DNA of 48,658 nucleotides from Streptomyces phaeoluteigriseus (lineage in GTDB: Bacteria; Actinomycetota; Actinomycetes; Streptomycetales; Streptomycetaceae), in the NCBI RefSeq assembly GCF_001896135.2, contig NZ_MPOH02000016.1:14667-63324 (forward strand), given 5' to 3'. Shown here piece after piece: positions 26,068-33,884 of this stretch; within the stretch, counting starts at the first letter, position 1; each line of letters starts with the position of its first letter. The position numbers and the translations under genes were made by a program. The notes beneath the pieces were generated by a model, which did no database searches, was not told the DNA's origin, and saw only the letters and a list, made by a program, of their open reading frames with translations.

Positions 26068-27915
26068 ATGGGAAGCGGGGTGCGGGGTTTGCGCGAGTAC
26101 ACCAACCCTCCGTTGGCGTCGGCACCGCCGGTGGGCGGTCTGGCCGACGTCGTGTTCCAGCACGCCCAGGACGACCCTCGGCGCGTCGCGCTGGGCCGCA
26201 AGGACGAGCGGGGCGAGTGGCGGAACGTGACCTCCGCCGAGTTCCGCGACGAGGTCCTCGCCCTCGCCAAGGGCCTGCTCGCCCAGGGCATCCGGTTCGG
26301 CGACCGCGTCGCGATCATGTCGCGCACCCGCTACGAGTGGACCCTGTTCGACTTCGCCCTGTGGACCATCGGCGCCCAGGTCGTCCCCGTCTACTCCACG
26401 TCCTCGGCGGAGCAGTGCTTCTGGATGCTGTACGACTCCGAGGTCACCGCCGCGATCGTCGAGCACGAGGACCACGCGATGACGATCGCCACCGTCATCG
26501 ACCGCCTCCCCCGGCTGCACAGGCTGTGGCAGCTGGACGCGGGGTGCGTGCGCGAGCTGTACGACGCCGGCGCCCACATCGAGGACGAGGTCGTGCACCG
26601 GCACCGGGAGGCCGTCACCCCCGACTCGACCGCGACGGTCATCTACACGTCCGGTACGACCGGCCGCCCCAAGGGCTGTGTCATCTCACACGGCAACTTC
26701 ATGTTCGAGGCGGACACCGTGATCGAGCGCTGGGAGCCGGTGTTCCACTCCAGGAAGGGCGACGAGGCGGCGACCCTGCTGTTCCTGCCGCTCGCGCACG
26801 TCTTCGGCCGGATGGTGCAGATCGCCGCGATCCGCGGCCGGGTCCGCTTCGGCCACCAGCCCCAGCTGCACGCCGCCGCCCTGCTGCCCGACCTGGCCGC
26901 GTTCCGGCCGACGTTCTTCCTCGCCGTGCCGTACATCTTCGAGAAGGTCTTCAACGCGGCGCGCCGCAAGGCCGAGCGGGAGGGCAGGGCCGGGCCGTTC
27001 GAGAAGGCCGTCGAGGTGGCGGTGGACTACGCGGAGGCCGTCGAGGCGAAGGCGTGGGGCACCGGACCGGGCCCCACGGCGGGCCTGCGCATGCAGCACC
27101 AGTTGTTCGACAAGCTCGTCTACTCCAAGGTGCGCGCGGCCATGGGCGGTCGCGTCCGGCACGCCATGTCCGGCGGCTCGGCGATGGACCGCAGGCTCGG
27201 CCTGTTCTTCGCCGGCGCGGGCGTGCAGATCTACGAGGGCTACGGCCTGACCGAGACCACCGCGGCCGCCACCGCCAACCCGCCCGGACGCACCCGCTAC
27301 GGCACCGTCGGCCAGGCCATCCCGGGACTGACCGTGCACATCGCGGACGACGGCGAGATCTGGCTGCGCGGCGACAACGTCTTCCAGGGGTACCTCAACA
27401 ACCCCAAGGCCACCGACGAGACCCTGCACGAGGGCTGGCTCGCGACCGGCGATCTCGGCTCCCTCGACGAGGACGGCTACCTCACCATCACCGGCCGCAA
27501 GAAGGAGATCCTCGTCACCTCCAGCGGCAAGAGCGTTTCGCCGGGGCTGCTGGAGGAACGCGTCCGGGACCATCCGCTGGTGAACCAGTGCATCGTCGTC
27601 GGCAACGACCGGCCGTTCGTCGCCGCCCTGGTCACCCTCGACCAGGAAGCCGTCGAACACTGGCTCCAGATGCGCAGGAAACCGCAGCTGACGCCCACGG
27701 AACTGGTGGGCGACCCGGACCTGGAGGCGGAAGTGCGCCGGGCCGTCGTGGCGGCGAACACCCTGGTGTCGCAGGCCGAGTCGATCCGCACCTTCCGCAT
27801 CCTCGCCCAGCCGTTCACCGAGGAGCACGGCCTGCTCACCCCATCCCTGAAGCTGAAGCGCAAGGCCATCGAGAACGCGTACGCCGACGAGGTCGACGCG
27901 CTGTACCGGACGTGA
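26068..27915 (+). CDS. Long-chain fatty acid-CoA ligase (AMP-binding family)
   Basis: About 615 residues, of the FadD15-like class common in actinomycetes. The ATP/AMP motif YTSGTTGRPKG is at 193-203, followed by YGLTETTAAAT, GWLATGDLG and the C-terminal lysine region GRKKEILVTSSGKSVSP. It activates a fatty acid to acyl-AMP and then acyl-CoA in the cytosol. The start is uncertain: ATG 26068 is listed, but GTG 26080 or TTG 26089 would give an N-terminus (REYTNPP) more like relatives, and no clear ribosome site decides. It is a single gene, 138 bp before the aldo/keto reductase. Confidence 0.88.
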   Translation: MGSGVRGLREYTNPPLASAPPVGGLADVVFQHAQDDPRRVALGRKDERGEWRNVTSAEFRDEVLALAKGLLAQGIRFGDRVAIMSRTRYEWTLFDFALWTIGAQVVPVYSTSSAEQCFWMLYDSEVTAAIVEHEDHAMTIATVIDRLPRLHRLWQLDAGCVRELYDAGAHIEDEVVHRHREAVTPDSTATVIYTSGTTGRPKGCVISHGNFMFEADTVIERWEPVFHSRKGDEAATLLFLPLAHVFGRMVQIAAIRGRVRFGHQPQLHAAALLPDLAAFRPTFFLAVPYIFEKVFNAARRKAEREGRAGPFEKAVEVAVDYAEAVEAKAWGTGPGPTAGLRMQHQLFDKLVYSKVRAAMGGRVRHAMSGGSAMDRRLGLFFAGAGVQIYEGYGLTETTAAATANPPGRTRYGTVGQAIPGLTVHIADDGEIWLRGDNVFQGYLNNPKATDETLHEGWLATGDLGSLDEDGYLTITGRKKEILVTSSGKSVSPGLLEERVRDHPLVNQCIVVGNDRPFVAALVTLDQEAVEHWLQMRRKPQLTPTELVGDPDLEAEVRRAVVAANTLVSQAESIRTFRILAQPFTEEHGLLTPSLKLKRKAIENAYADEVDALYRT

Positions 27916-28053
27916 ACCCCGCCGCGCCTTCCGGGTCGCGCGGCCCGGACCCCGCGTTCCGGGCCGCGAATGCGGGGGTCAGGAATGCATCACGCCCCGT
28001 GATCGTTGACCATGGGAACACCCCTTGACGGACAACCGAAGGATCAAGAGCTA

Positions 28054-28890
28054 GTGAGCAGCAAGGTCCCCCCGATCATCCTGAACAACGGCGTCGAGAT
28101 GCCCCAGCTGGGTTTCGGTGTCTGGCAGGTGCCGGACGACGAGGCCGAGCGGGCGGTGGCCACCGCGCTGGAGGCCGGGTACCGCAGCATCGACACAGCG
28201 GCGATCTACGGAAACGAAGAGGGCACCGGCAAGGCTCTCGCCGCCTCGGGCGTGGCCCGCGAGGACCTCTTCGTCACCACCAAGCTCTGGAACAGCGACC
28301 AGGGGTACGACGCGACGCTCCGCGCGTTCGACGCCTCGCTGGAGAAGCTGGGTCTGGACTACCTCGACCTGTACCTGATCCACTGGCCGCTGCCGGCCCG
28401 CGGTAGCTACGTCGACACGTACAAGGCTTTCGAGAAGCTCCTCGCGGACGGCCGCACGCGGGCCATCGGCGTCTCCAACTTCCTGCCGGAGCACCTGGAG
28501 CGGCTGATCGCCGAGACCTCGGTCATCCCCGCGGTCAACCAGATCGAGCTGCACCCGCACCTTCAGCAGCACGCCTCGCGCGAGTTCCACACGGAGCAGG
28601 GCATCGCCACCGAGGCCTGGTCCCCGCTGGGCCAGGGCAAGGGGCTGCTGGAAGTGCCGGCGATCGTCGCCATCGGCCAGAAGCACGAGCGCACCCCGGC
28701 CCAGGTCGTGCTGCGCTGGCACGTCCAGCTCGGCAACATCGTGATTCCGAAGTCCGTGACGCCGTCGCGGATCAAGGAGAACATCGAGGTGTTCGACTTC
28801 AGCCTGGACACCGAGGACCTGGCCGCGATCAGCGCGCTGAACGAGGACCGGCGGATCGGGCCGGACCCGGCCACGTTCGACGTCGGCTGA
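28054..28890 (+). CDS. Aldo/keto reductase (AKR3/AKR5-like, 2,5-didehydrogluconate reductase type)
   Basis: A 278-residue TIM-barrel NADPH reductase. The full catalytic tetrad is visible: Asp47 and Tyr52 (SIDTAAIYGNE), Lys77 (TTKLW) and His110 (LIHWP). The C-terminal cofactor motif IPKSVTPSRIKEN is present. GTG at 28054 is chosen because AAGGA lies upstream and relatives begin at this point; the ATG at 28006 is in frame but poorly placed. Broad reduction of aldehydes, ketones or keto-sugars is likely. It ends at a strong hairpin. Confidence 0.92.
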   Translation: MSSKVPPIILNNGVEMPQLGFGVWQVPDDEAERAVATALEAGYRSIDTAAIYGNEEGTGKALAASGVAREDLFVTTKLWNSDQGYDATLRAFDASLEKLGLDYLDLYLIHWPLPARGSYVDTYKAFEKLLADGRTRAIGVSNFLPEHLERLIAETSVIPAVNQIELHPHLQQHASREFHTEQGIATEAWSPLGQGKGLLEVPAIVAIGQKHERTPAQVVLRWHVQLGNIVIPKSVTPSRIKENIEVFDFSLDTEDLAAISALNEDRRIGPDPATFDVG

Positions 28891-28921
28891 GTCCCCGGAC
28901 GGCAGCGGGACGGCGCAGCCG

Positions 28922-28945
28922 GGGCGCCCTCCTCGAGGGGCGCCC
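28922..28945. terminator. Stem-loop between convergent aldo/keto reductase and SDR genes
   Basis: GGGCGCCCTC (28922-28931), loop ctc, then GAGGGGCGCCC (28935-28945), with a single-base bulge. It is placed 31 bp after the reductase stop and 34 bp from the SDR stop, so it may act in both directions. Confidence 0.7.
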
Positions 28946-28979
28946 TTCGCGTGCCGGTCGTGCCCTTTTCGGGCGTACG

Positions 28980-29717
28980 TCAGTTGGGCTGGCCCACGGG
29001 GCGTACGACGACGGTGTTGATGTCGACCCCCTCGGGCCGGCGGATCGCCCACACGACCGAGTCGGCGATCTGGTCGGCGGTCAGCAGGTGCCCGGGCGGC
29101 AGGCTGCCGTAGCCGTCCCAGAACGGGGTCTCCACCCGGCCGGGGGCGATCAGGGTGACGCCGACGCCCCACTCGGTGACCTGCCGGCGGGTGTTCTCGG
29201 CGAGCCCGGTCACCGCCCACTTCGTCGCCCCGTAGATGTTGCCCGGGGTCGGCACGAAGCCCGCGACGCTGCCGATCAGGACGATCCGGCCGCGGGTCTC
29301 CTTGAGCGCGTCGATGGAGGCGCGGACGAGGAAGGCGGGGCCCAGCACGTTGGTCAGGACCATGTCGGTCCAGCCGGAGGGGTCGCCTTCGGCGACGGAG
29401 TCGTGGGTGGCGATGCCGGCATTGGCGACGACTGTGTCCAGTCGACCGTATTCCTTGAGCGTACGGTCGACCGCCGACTGTACGTGGTCGTAGTCGGAGG
29501 TACTGCCGACGACCGTCGACAGCCCCTCCGGGTCGCCGAGTTCCGCGGCGAAGGCGCGCAGGCGCTGCTCGCCACGGCCCGTCACGGTGACCCGGTACCC
29601 GGCGTCCAGCAGGCGCCGCGCGACGGCGGCGCCGATGCCGCTGCCGCCGCCGGTGATGAGGGCGACGGGTGCGGCCGTCGCGTCCGGTGCTCCCGACCTG
29701 TCCGGAGAGCTGCTCAT
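28980..29717 (-). CDS. Short-chain dehydrogenase/reductase (SDR)
   Basis: A 245-residue classical SDR. The cofactor motif TGGGSGIG starts at residue 22, NAG is at 99-101, and the catalytic Ser150, Tyr162 and Lys166 (YGATK) are all present. ATG at 29717 has a GGGG element upstream. It resembles YdfG/serine-3-dehydrogenase-type clan members with NTVVVRP near the C-terminus. The start is 43 bp from a MerR-type operator, so expression is probably stress- or ligand-induced. Substrate unknown. Confidence 0.9.
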   Translation of the reverse strand: MSSSPDRSGAPDATAAPVALITGGGSGIGAAVARRLLDAGYRVTVTGRGEQRLRAFAAELGDPEGLSTVVGSTSDYDHVQSAVDRTLKEYGRLDTVVANAGIATHDSVAEGDPSGWTDMVLTNVLGPAFLVRASIDALKETRGRIVLIGSVAGFVPTPGNIYGATKWAVTGLAENTRRQVTEWGVGVTLIAPGRVETPFWDGYGSLPPGHLLTADQIADSVVWAIRRPEGVDINTVVVRPVGQPN

Positions 29718-29759
29718 GGTGTACCCCCTGTGCGTCGCGTGAACGGCACGGAGTCCATC

Positions 29760-29779
29760 ACTTGGAGCGCTCTCCAAGT
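29760..29779 (-). promoter_or_regulatory. MerR-type operator/promoter of the SDR gene
   Basis: ACTTGGAG (29760-29767) and CTCCAAGT (29772-29779) form a perfect 8-bp dyad with a 4-base spacer. On the minus strand the dyad sits between TTGACT and TGGACT spaced by 19 bases, the long spacing typical of MerR-activated promoters. No MerR gene is in this window. Confidence 0.6.
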
Positions 29780-29793
29780 CAAGTCCCTTTTTT

Positions 29794-30729
29794 CTAGACC
29801 GACTTGACCGCGGTGTGCACCGAATGGGCGGCCAGCACGAACACGTCCGGCCTGCGGTGCACGCCCGCCGGGTCCCGCGGGTCGAGCAGCCGGTCGAGCA
29901 CGGCCCGGTCGCCCGGATCGAGGGTGTCGCCGAAGATGTCACGGAGGCGGCCGAGACGGTCGGCGACGTAGCCGCGGGCCCGGTCGGAGGCGGGGGCCGG
30001 CAGATCGAGCAGGAAGCTGCGGCTGCGGGGGCGCTTCAGGCCTGCGGCGCCCAGCAGCGCGGCCCAGTCCTCGGCCTCCTCGACGGCTCCGGGCAGGTCG
30101 GCCCGCATCCGGGCGAACCATTCCGCCTCCAGCGCGTCGAGCCGCGCCTCCAGGCCGGGACGGCCGAACCCCAGGTCACGCGGCAGGAACCGGCTCGGCA
30201 GGCCGCCCTCCATGATCGCCAGGGTGCCGCCGGGCGCCAGCCGCTCGGCGAACGCGGCGAGGGCTGCACGCTGGTCGGCCAGGTGGTGCAGACTGCGACC
30301 GGCCCAGATCAGGTCGGCGGGGTACTCCAACTCATCCAGCACCGCGGGAAGTTCGCCGGTCAGCGTGCCGAAGCGGTCGCCGTGTCCGAGTCGGCACGCC
30401 CGTGCCCGCGCCCGCTCCAGGAGCGGTCCGGAGCCGTCGACGGCCATGACCCGCGCACCCGGGAACACCTCGGCGAACAGGCAGGACACCACGCCGGGTC
30501 CGCTGCCGGCGTCGACGATCAGCCCCGGCTCGGTCACCTCCTTGCCGAGCCAGGACAAGGCCTTCTCGTACAGAGGCGTGAACAGCTCGGCCTGGGCCTC
30601 CAGGTGCGCGGCCATCGCGGCCCAGTCGATCTCGGTGCCGTGCCCATGCCCATGCCCGTGGCTGTGGTGGGCGTGGCCGTCGCGGGCGTGGCCGTCGTGC
30701 CGGTGCTGTTCGTTCTGCTGGTGCGCCAT
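29794..30729 (-). CDS. Class I SAM-dependent methyltransferase with His-rich N-terminus
   Basis: A 311-residue protein. ATG at 30729 has GAGG upstream. Residues 9-31 are strongly His/Gly-rich (HRHDGHARDGHAHHSHGHGHG), like metal-binding tails of nickel or zinc chaperones. Then follows a methyltransferase domain with motif I LIVDAGSGPGVVSCLFAE, the acidic loop VMAVDGSGPLLERAR and RSLHHLADQRAAL. Substrate unknown. The His tract could bind metal or be a non-functional low-complexity tail; nothing nearby is a metal system. The 191-bp region upstream carries its promoter and the GH6 terminator. Confidence 0.85.
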   Translation of the reverse strand: MAHQQNEQHRHDGHARDGHAHHSHGHGHGHGTEIDWAAMAAHLEAQAELFTPLYEKALSWLGKEVTEPGLIVDAGSGPGVVSCLFAEVFPGARVMAVDGSGPLLERARARACRLGHGDRFGTLTGELPAVLDELEYPADLIWAGRSLHHLADQRAALAAFAERLAPGGTLAIMEGGLPSRFLPRDLGFGRPGLEARLDALEAEWFARMRADLPGAVEEAEDWAALLGAAGLKRPRSRSFLLDLPAPASDRARGYVADRLGRLRDIFGDTLDPGDRAVLDRLLDPRDPAGVHRRPDVFVLAAHSVHTAVKSV

Positions 30730-30845
30730 GGTGGTCAGCCTCTCGTCCGTGATGCCGACAGCGTGCGCCGACGCACCGGCCGGAGGCCACCACTGTTGCC
30801 GAGGCGGCAAAAATTCCACAGCGGTTTCCCAGGTGACGCGGCCCG

Positions 30846-30870
30846 GCCGCTCCCGTCGGACGGGAGCGGC
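30846..30870 (-). terminator. Stem-loop terminator after GH6 gene
   Basis: An 11-bp perfect stem, GCCGCTCCCGT (30846-30856) with ACGGGAGCGGC (30860-30870), and a three-base loop. It lies 50 bp downstream of the GH6 stop. Confidence 0.75.
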
Positions 30871-30920
30871 GGACTTGCGCCGGGGAGGAGCGGGGCGGTG
30901 ATCCCCGGCGGGGCGAGCGG

Positions 30921-32642
30921 TTACGGCAGCGGCGGGTAGGCGTTCTGCATCAGCTGCTGGAACTGGGCGGAGAACCAGTGCCCGGAGACCGGCGCGTTGG
31001 GCAGGGCGCCCGACAGGTTGTTGCCGTTGCGCGGGTTGCCCGTGTACGTCGGGTCGCACATCCGGTCGAAGCCCTTGCCCTCGTCGTTCGGGATGGCGCT
31101 GCTGGAGCCGTCGGACTCACCCGGCGGCTTGATCCAGACGTACGCGTCGATCCCGGCCGCGGGGGCCGCCTGCGGACGTTCGCCGAGACCGGCGCCCGCC
31201 TGGTTGCACCAGTTGCCGATGTGGATGCGGCGGTCGTAGCGGCCGCCGTCGATGTAGGTGTCGACGCTGGTCGTGGCGCCCGGACCGGCGGGCCGGGCGG
31301 TGCCGCCCCAGCCGTTGCGGGAGGTGTCGATCAGCATGCCGATACCGGAGTTGAAGCCGGTCGTCACCAGCTGGTTGCGGAAGCCCTGGGCGAAGGACAG
31401 CTCGTCGACGTAGCGGTTCCAATCGACCCACTTCGACTCGCGGACCGACTTGCCGGCCACCGAGTCGTTGATGGTGAAGTTGTTCTCCTTCAGGGCGCTG
31501 TAGTTGGCCGTGTTGGTGATGAAGCCGTGGACGTCGTTGACGGTGGCGCCCTCGGTGGTGGCCGCCTCCTTCATGATGGCGGCGCTGGCGGCGAAGTTGT
31601 CGTCCCAGCCGATCCAGCCGTGGTGTCCGGCGTCGATGTAGTTGTAGACGTTGGGCGCGTCACCGAGCTTGTTCAGGGCGTAGCCGACGCCCTTCTGGTA
31701 GTTGCCGTTGGCCTTCATCACGTCGCACTGCGGGGTGGCCGTGGGGCGGCTGCCCGTGTTGGTGACGAGGTTGGGCAGCGAGTCGATCTCGATGGTGTTG
31801 ACGATGCGCAGCCCGGCGTACTTCGAGTCGGCGAGGATCGCCGCGATCGGGTCGATGTACTGCGTCTTGTACTTGTCGATCTCCGTCGGGCCCAGCTCGC
31901 CGTTGGAGGCGAGGGCGGCGCAGTCACGGCCGGGCAGGTTGTAGATGACCAGCTGGACGACGAGTTCGCCGGAGCCCTTCTGCGTCAGCGCCGCGTCAAG
32001 GTGGTCGCGGAGGCCCATGCCGCCGTTGACGCCGTTGATCGCGGCGGTGCGGTCGAGCCAGACGCCGGTGGGCTGGTTGGAGATGCGGCTGCCGCCCGGT
32101 TCGGCCGCGGCCTTGGCCGACCACTCGGGGTTCACGTACACCTTGGCGCCGGCGTAGGGGTTGTCGACCTTGGTGCCGGGACCTGTCGGGCCGGGGTCCG
32201 TCGGACCGGGGCCGGTGGGGCCGCCGTCGACGTTGCAGGTGACGCCGTCGAGGGTGAACGTCGCCGGGAGCGCGTTACTGCCGCTGTAGGTGCCCTGGAA
32301 CCCGAAGCTGGCCGAACCGCCCGTCGCCAGTGTGCCGTTGTAGCTCTCGTTGGCGGCGGTGACGGCCGTGCCGGACTGGGTGACCTTCGCGTTCCAGCCG
32401 TTGGTGACCTTCTGGTTCCCGGCGTACGACCACTTCACGGCCCAACTCGACTTGGCGGCCGAGTTGTTGGTGACGGTGACGCTGGCGGTGAAACCGGTTC
32501 CCCAGTCGTTCTGCACCTTGTAGTCGACGGTGCACGGCACGGCGGCGATGCCGGCGTCACCGGGGACGACGGCGAGTGCCGTCCCGGAGGCCCCGGCGAC
32601 CAGCGCCAGCGCGGCGAGTATCGCTGTTCTGCTACGGCTCAT
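30921..32642 (-). CDS. Secreted GH6 cellobiohydrolase with N-terminal CBM2
   Basis: A 573-residue exported exo-cellulase with a signal peptide at 1 to about 35. CBM2 is at about 36-137, with the paired end cysteines CTVDYK and TCNVDGG and the aromatic WGTGFTASVTVTN pattern. A Gly-Pro-Thr linker (138-156) leads to a GH6 catalytic domain. Signature NLPGRDCAALAS and IEIDSLPN carry the two key Asp residues of the family, and DAGHHGWIGW and IDTSRNGWGG are also typical. Large loops around 380-470 suggest a tunnel, meaning cellobiohydrolase and not endoglucanase. It releases cellobiose from non-reducing ends and should act with the GH48 enzyme nearby. ATG at 32642 follows GAAGGAAA. No clear CebR box is directly upstream; the decayed GH5 gene lies there on the same strand. 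Confidence 0.93.
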   Translation of the reverse strand: MSRSRTAILAALALVAGASGTALAVVPGDAGIAAVPCTVDYKVQNDWGTGFTASVTVTNNSAAKSSWAVKWSYAGNQKVTNGWNAKVTQSGTAVTAANESYNGTLATGGSASFGFQGTYSGSNALPATFTLDGVTCNVDGGPTGPGPTDPGPTGPGTKVDNPYAGAKVYVNPEWSAKAAAEPGGSRISNQPTGVWLDRTAAINGVNGGMGLRDHLDAALTQKGSGELVVQLVIYNLPGRDCAALASNGELGPTEIDKYKTQYIDPIAAILADSKYAGLRIVNTIEIDSLPNLVTNTGSRPTATPQCDVMKANGNYQKGVGYALNKLGDAPNVYNYIDAGHHGWIGWDDNFAASAAIMKEAATTEGATVNDVHGFITNTANYSALKENNFTINDSVAGKSVRESKWVDWNRYVDELSFAQGFRNQLVTTGFNSGIGMLIDTSRNGWGGTARPAGPGATTSVDTYIDGGRYDRRIHIGNWCNQAGAGLGERPQAAPAAGIDAYVWIKPPGESDGSSSAIPNDEGKGFDRMCDPTYTGNPRNGNNLSGALPNAPVSGHWFSAQFQQLMQNAYPPLP

Positions 32643-32694
32643 GAGTGCGGGTTTCCTTCTCGGTTGCGGGTGTCGATGGGTGCGCGTTTCCCTA

Positions 32695-32738
32695 GTGGTT
32701 GCGGTGGTTGCGGTGGTTGCGGTGGTGCGCGTGTCCCT
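32695..32738. repeat. 9-bp microsatellite GTGGTTGCG, 4 perfect copies plus a partial
   Basis: Perfect units begin at 32695, 32704, 32713 and 32722, with an 8-base variant at 32731. It lies in the 135-bp gap between the GH6 start (32642) and the decayed GH5 gene, about 53 bp upstream of the GH6 start codon. No TTGACN-type promoter is clear within it. Confidence 0.9.
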
Positions 32739-32777
32739 GGCGGTCTCGGGTGGTGCGGTGGTGCCGGTGCCAGCCGT

Positions 32778-33559
32778 TCAGGGCGCGCGGACGATCACGC
32801 AGCCCGATGCCGTACGCGGTGGGGTCCCGTCGTGGTCCGAGATCGGGGACGGACCGGTGGAGCGGTCCCAGGTGTTCCAGGTCCGGCCCGTACGGCAGTC
32901 CGCGGTCGTCGAACCACTGCATGACCTGTTCGGCGAACCGTCGCGAGCAGGTGTTCTCACCGTTCTCCCCTGCCACCAGCGGAACCTGGGCGGCGACGGG
33001 GGGGCCGAGTTTGGAGTGCCGACAGCTCTCGTCGGCACGGGAGTTGACGTCGTACGCATGTCGGGAGGCGAGGTCGCCCACGTTCCTCGGCCCCGGTGGA
33101 CCGTATGGCGTCGACCAGATCCTGCATACCGGCGGCCTCGTACCCGATGCCGGGGCAGGTGCCGGCGTCCCCGCCCGGCACTGCCACGCCTGGCCGGCCG
33201 TGGAGGTCGCTCGGTCGGGGGTAGGGCTCGTTGAACGGGTCGAGCACCACGGTCGGGTCGTTCTCGCAGGTGCCAGGCGCCGATTTCCAGCACGCCGGTG
33301 TGTGGTGCGTGTCCGCATCGGCTTCCGGCAGCCGGCGTGCACGTCGGGTACGAACCGCCGTACGCGAGCAGGTGACGGACGTGCCGTCGGCGTCCACGGG
33401 TCTGTTCCGAGAAGCCCGCAGCGCGGGCGGTTCGTCACCGGGCTCCGCCGGTCCGGCAGGCGTGGCTCCCTGTGCCGTCCCGACCGGCAAAGCCGTGCCA
33501 AGGGCGGGGGCGGCCGTGCCGACGACGGCTAAAAGTACTGAACGCGGGGGGTGTCGCAT
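32778..33559 (-). pseudogene. Decayed GH5 endoglucanase (cellulase)
   Basis: Begins like a normal secreted GH5 protein: ATG 33559 with GGAG upstream and a signal peptide MRHPPRSVLLAVVGTAAP. Fragments of the catalytic domain follow in three frames: DPTVVLDPFNEPYP with the acid/base Glu and GTCPGIGYEAAGMQDLVDAIRSTGA in frame 1; AAQVPLVAGENGENTCS with the nucleophile Glu and MQWFDDRGLPY in frame 2; TWNTWDRSTGPSPISDHDGTP in frame 3. About 100 residues after the signal region and about 25 residues before HAYDVNSRADESC are missing compared with the family. Frame changes lie near 33110, 32890 and 32820. Both catalytic glutamates survive, but no working enzyme can result. It sits between GH6 and GH48 and keeps a CebR-like box upstream. 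Confidence 0.85.
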
Positions 33560-33607
33560 GAGCGACTCCTGACAGCTCGGGCACGTCGGTACGGACGTGT
33601 CGACTGA

Positions 33608-33621
33608 TGGAACCGCTCCCA
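33608..33621. promoter_or_regulatory. Degenerate CebR-like box upstream of the GH5 remnant
   Basis: TGGAACCGCTCCCA matches the CebR consensus TGGGAGCGCTCCCA at 12 of 14 positions. It is 48 bp upstream of the GH5 remnant start and on the far side of the divergent GH48 promoter region. Confidence 0.6.
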
Positions 33622-33750
33622 CTGGTGTCAACGAAGTTAGCGCCAAGTGTCGGCAAAGAACAGGGGAGCAACTGACTTTCCCTCAACTTCGACTGTCGAA
33701 TCTTTTCGACTCTTCAAGCACCTTGACCGCTCACACCCGCATCCTCACTA

Positions 33751-33764
33751 TGGGAGCGCTCCCA
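33751..33764 (+). promoter_or_regulatory. CebR operator, perfect consensus
   Basis: TGGGAGCGCTCCCA, a perfect 14-bp palindrome identical to the CebR box known to repress cellulose-use genes in Streptomyces until cello-oligosaccharides bind CebR. It overlaps the last base of the upstream -10 element and lies 120 bp before the GH48 start. Confidence 0.9.
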
Positions 33765-33812
33765 CTGGTGAACTCTTCAAGCACCTTGACCACCCCCCTC
33801 GCGTCCCCACTA

Positions 33813-33826
33813 CGGGAGCGCTCCCA
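33813..33826 (+). promoter_or_regulatory. CebR operator, second copy
   Basis: CGGGAGCGCTCCCA, 13 of 14 matches to the CebR consensus, in the second copy of the promoter module. It is 58 bp before the GH48 start and 62 bp (about six helical turns) from the first box, so two dimers could bind the same DNA face. Confidence 0.88.
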
Positions 33827-33884
33827 CTGGTTCAAGGCTTGTTGCTCCTCCCCCTTCTCCGAGCCGCAAGGAGGAACCAGCACC

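Larger units (their letters stand above)
33709..33833 (+). repeat. Tandem duplication of a 62-63 bp promoter/operator module
   Basis: Copy 1 is 33709-33771 and copy 2 is 33772-33833. Both start with ACTCTTCAAGCACCTTGACC and end with GGGAGCGCTCCCACTGGT. The middle differs, so the duplication is not recent. Each copy carries a promoter-like pair: TTGACC (33723-33728) with CACTAT (33746-33751), 17-base spacing, and TTGACC (33786-33791) with CACTAC (33808-33813), 16-base spacing. The CebR box overlaps or follows each -10 element. Confidence 0.85.

Noticed and set aside
32643..32694. CebR box directly upstream of GH6 (TGGGTGCGCG...)
   Set aside because: It lacks the second half-site and matches the consensus poorly, so it was not called.
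33597..33884. N-terminal extension of GH48 (start at 33597)
   Set aside because: It would run through the duplicated promoter and CebR boxes; ATG 33885 has AAGGAGGAA and starts a proper signal peptide.
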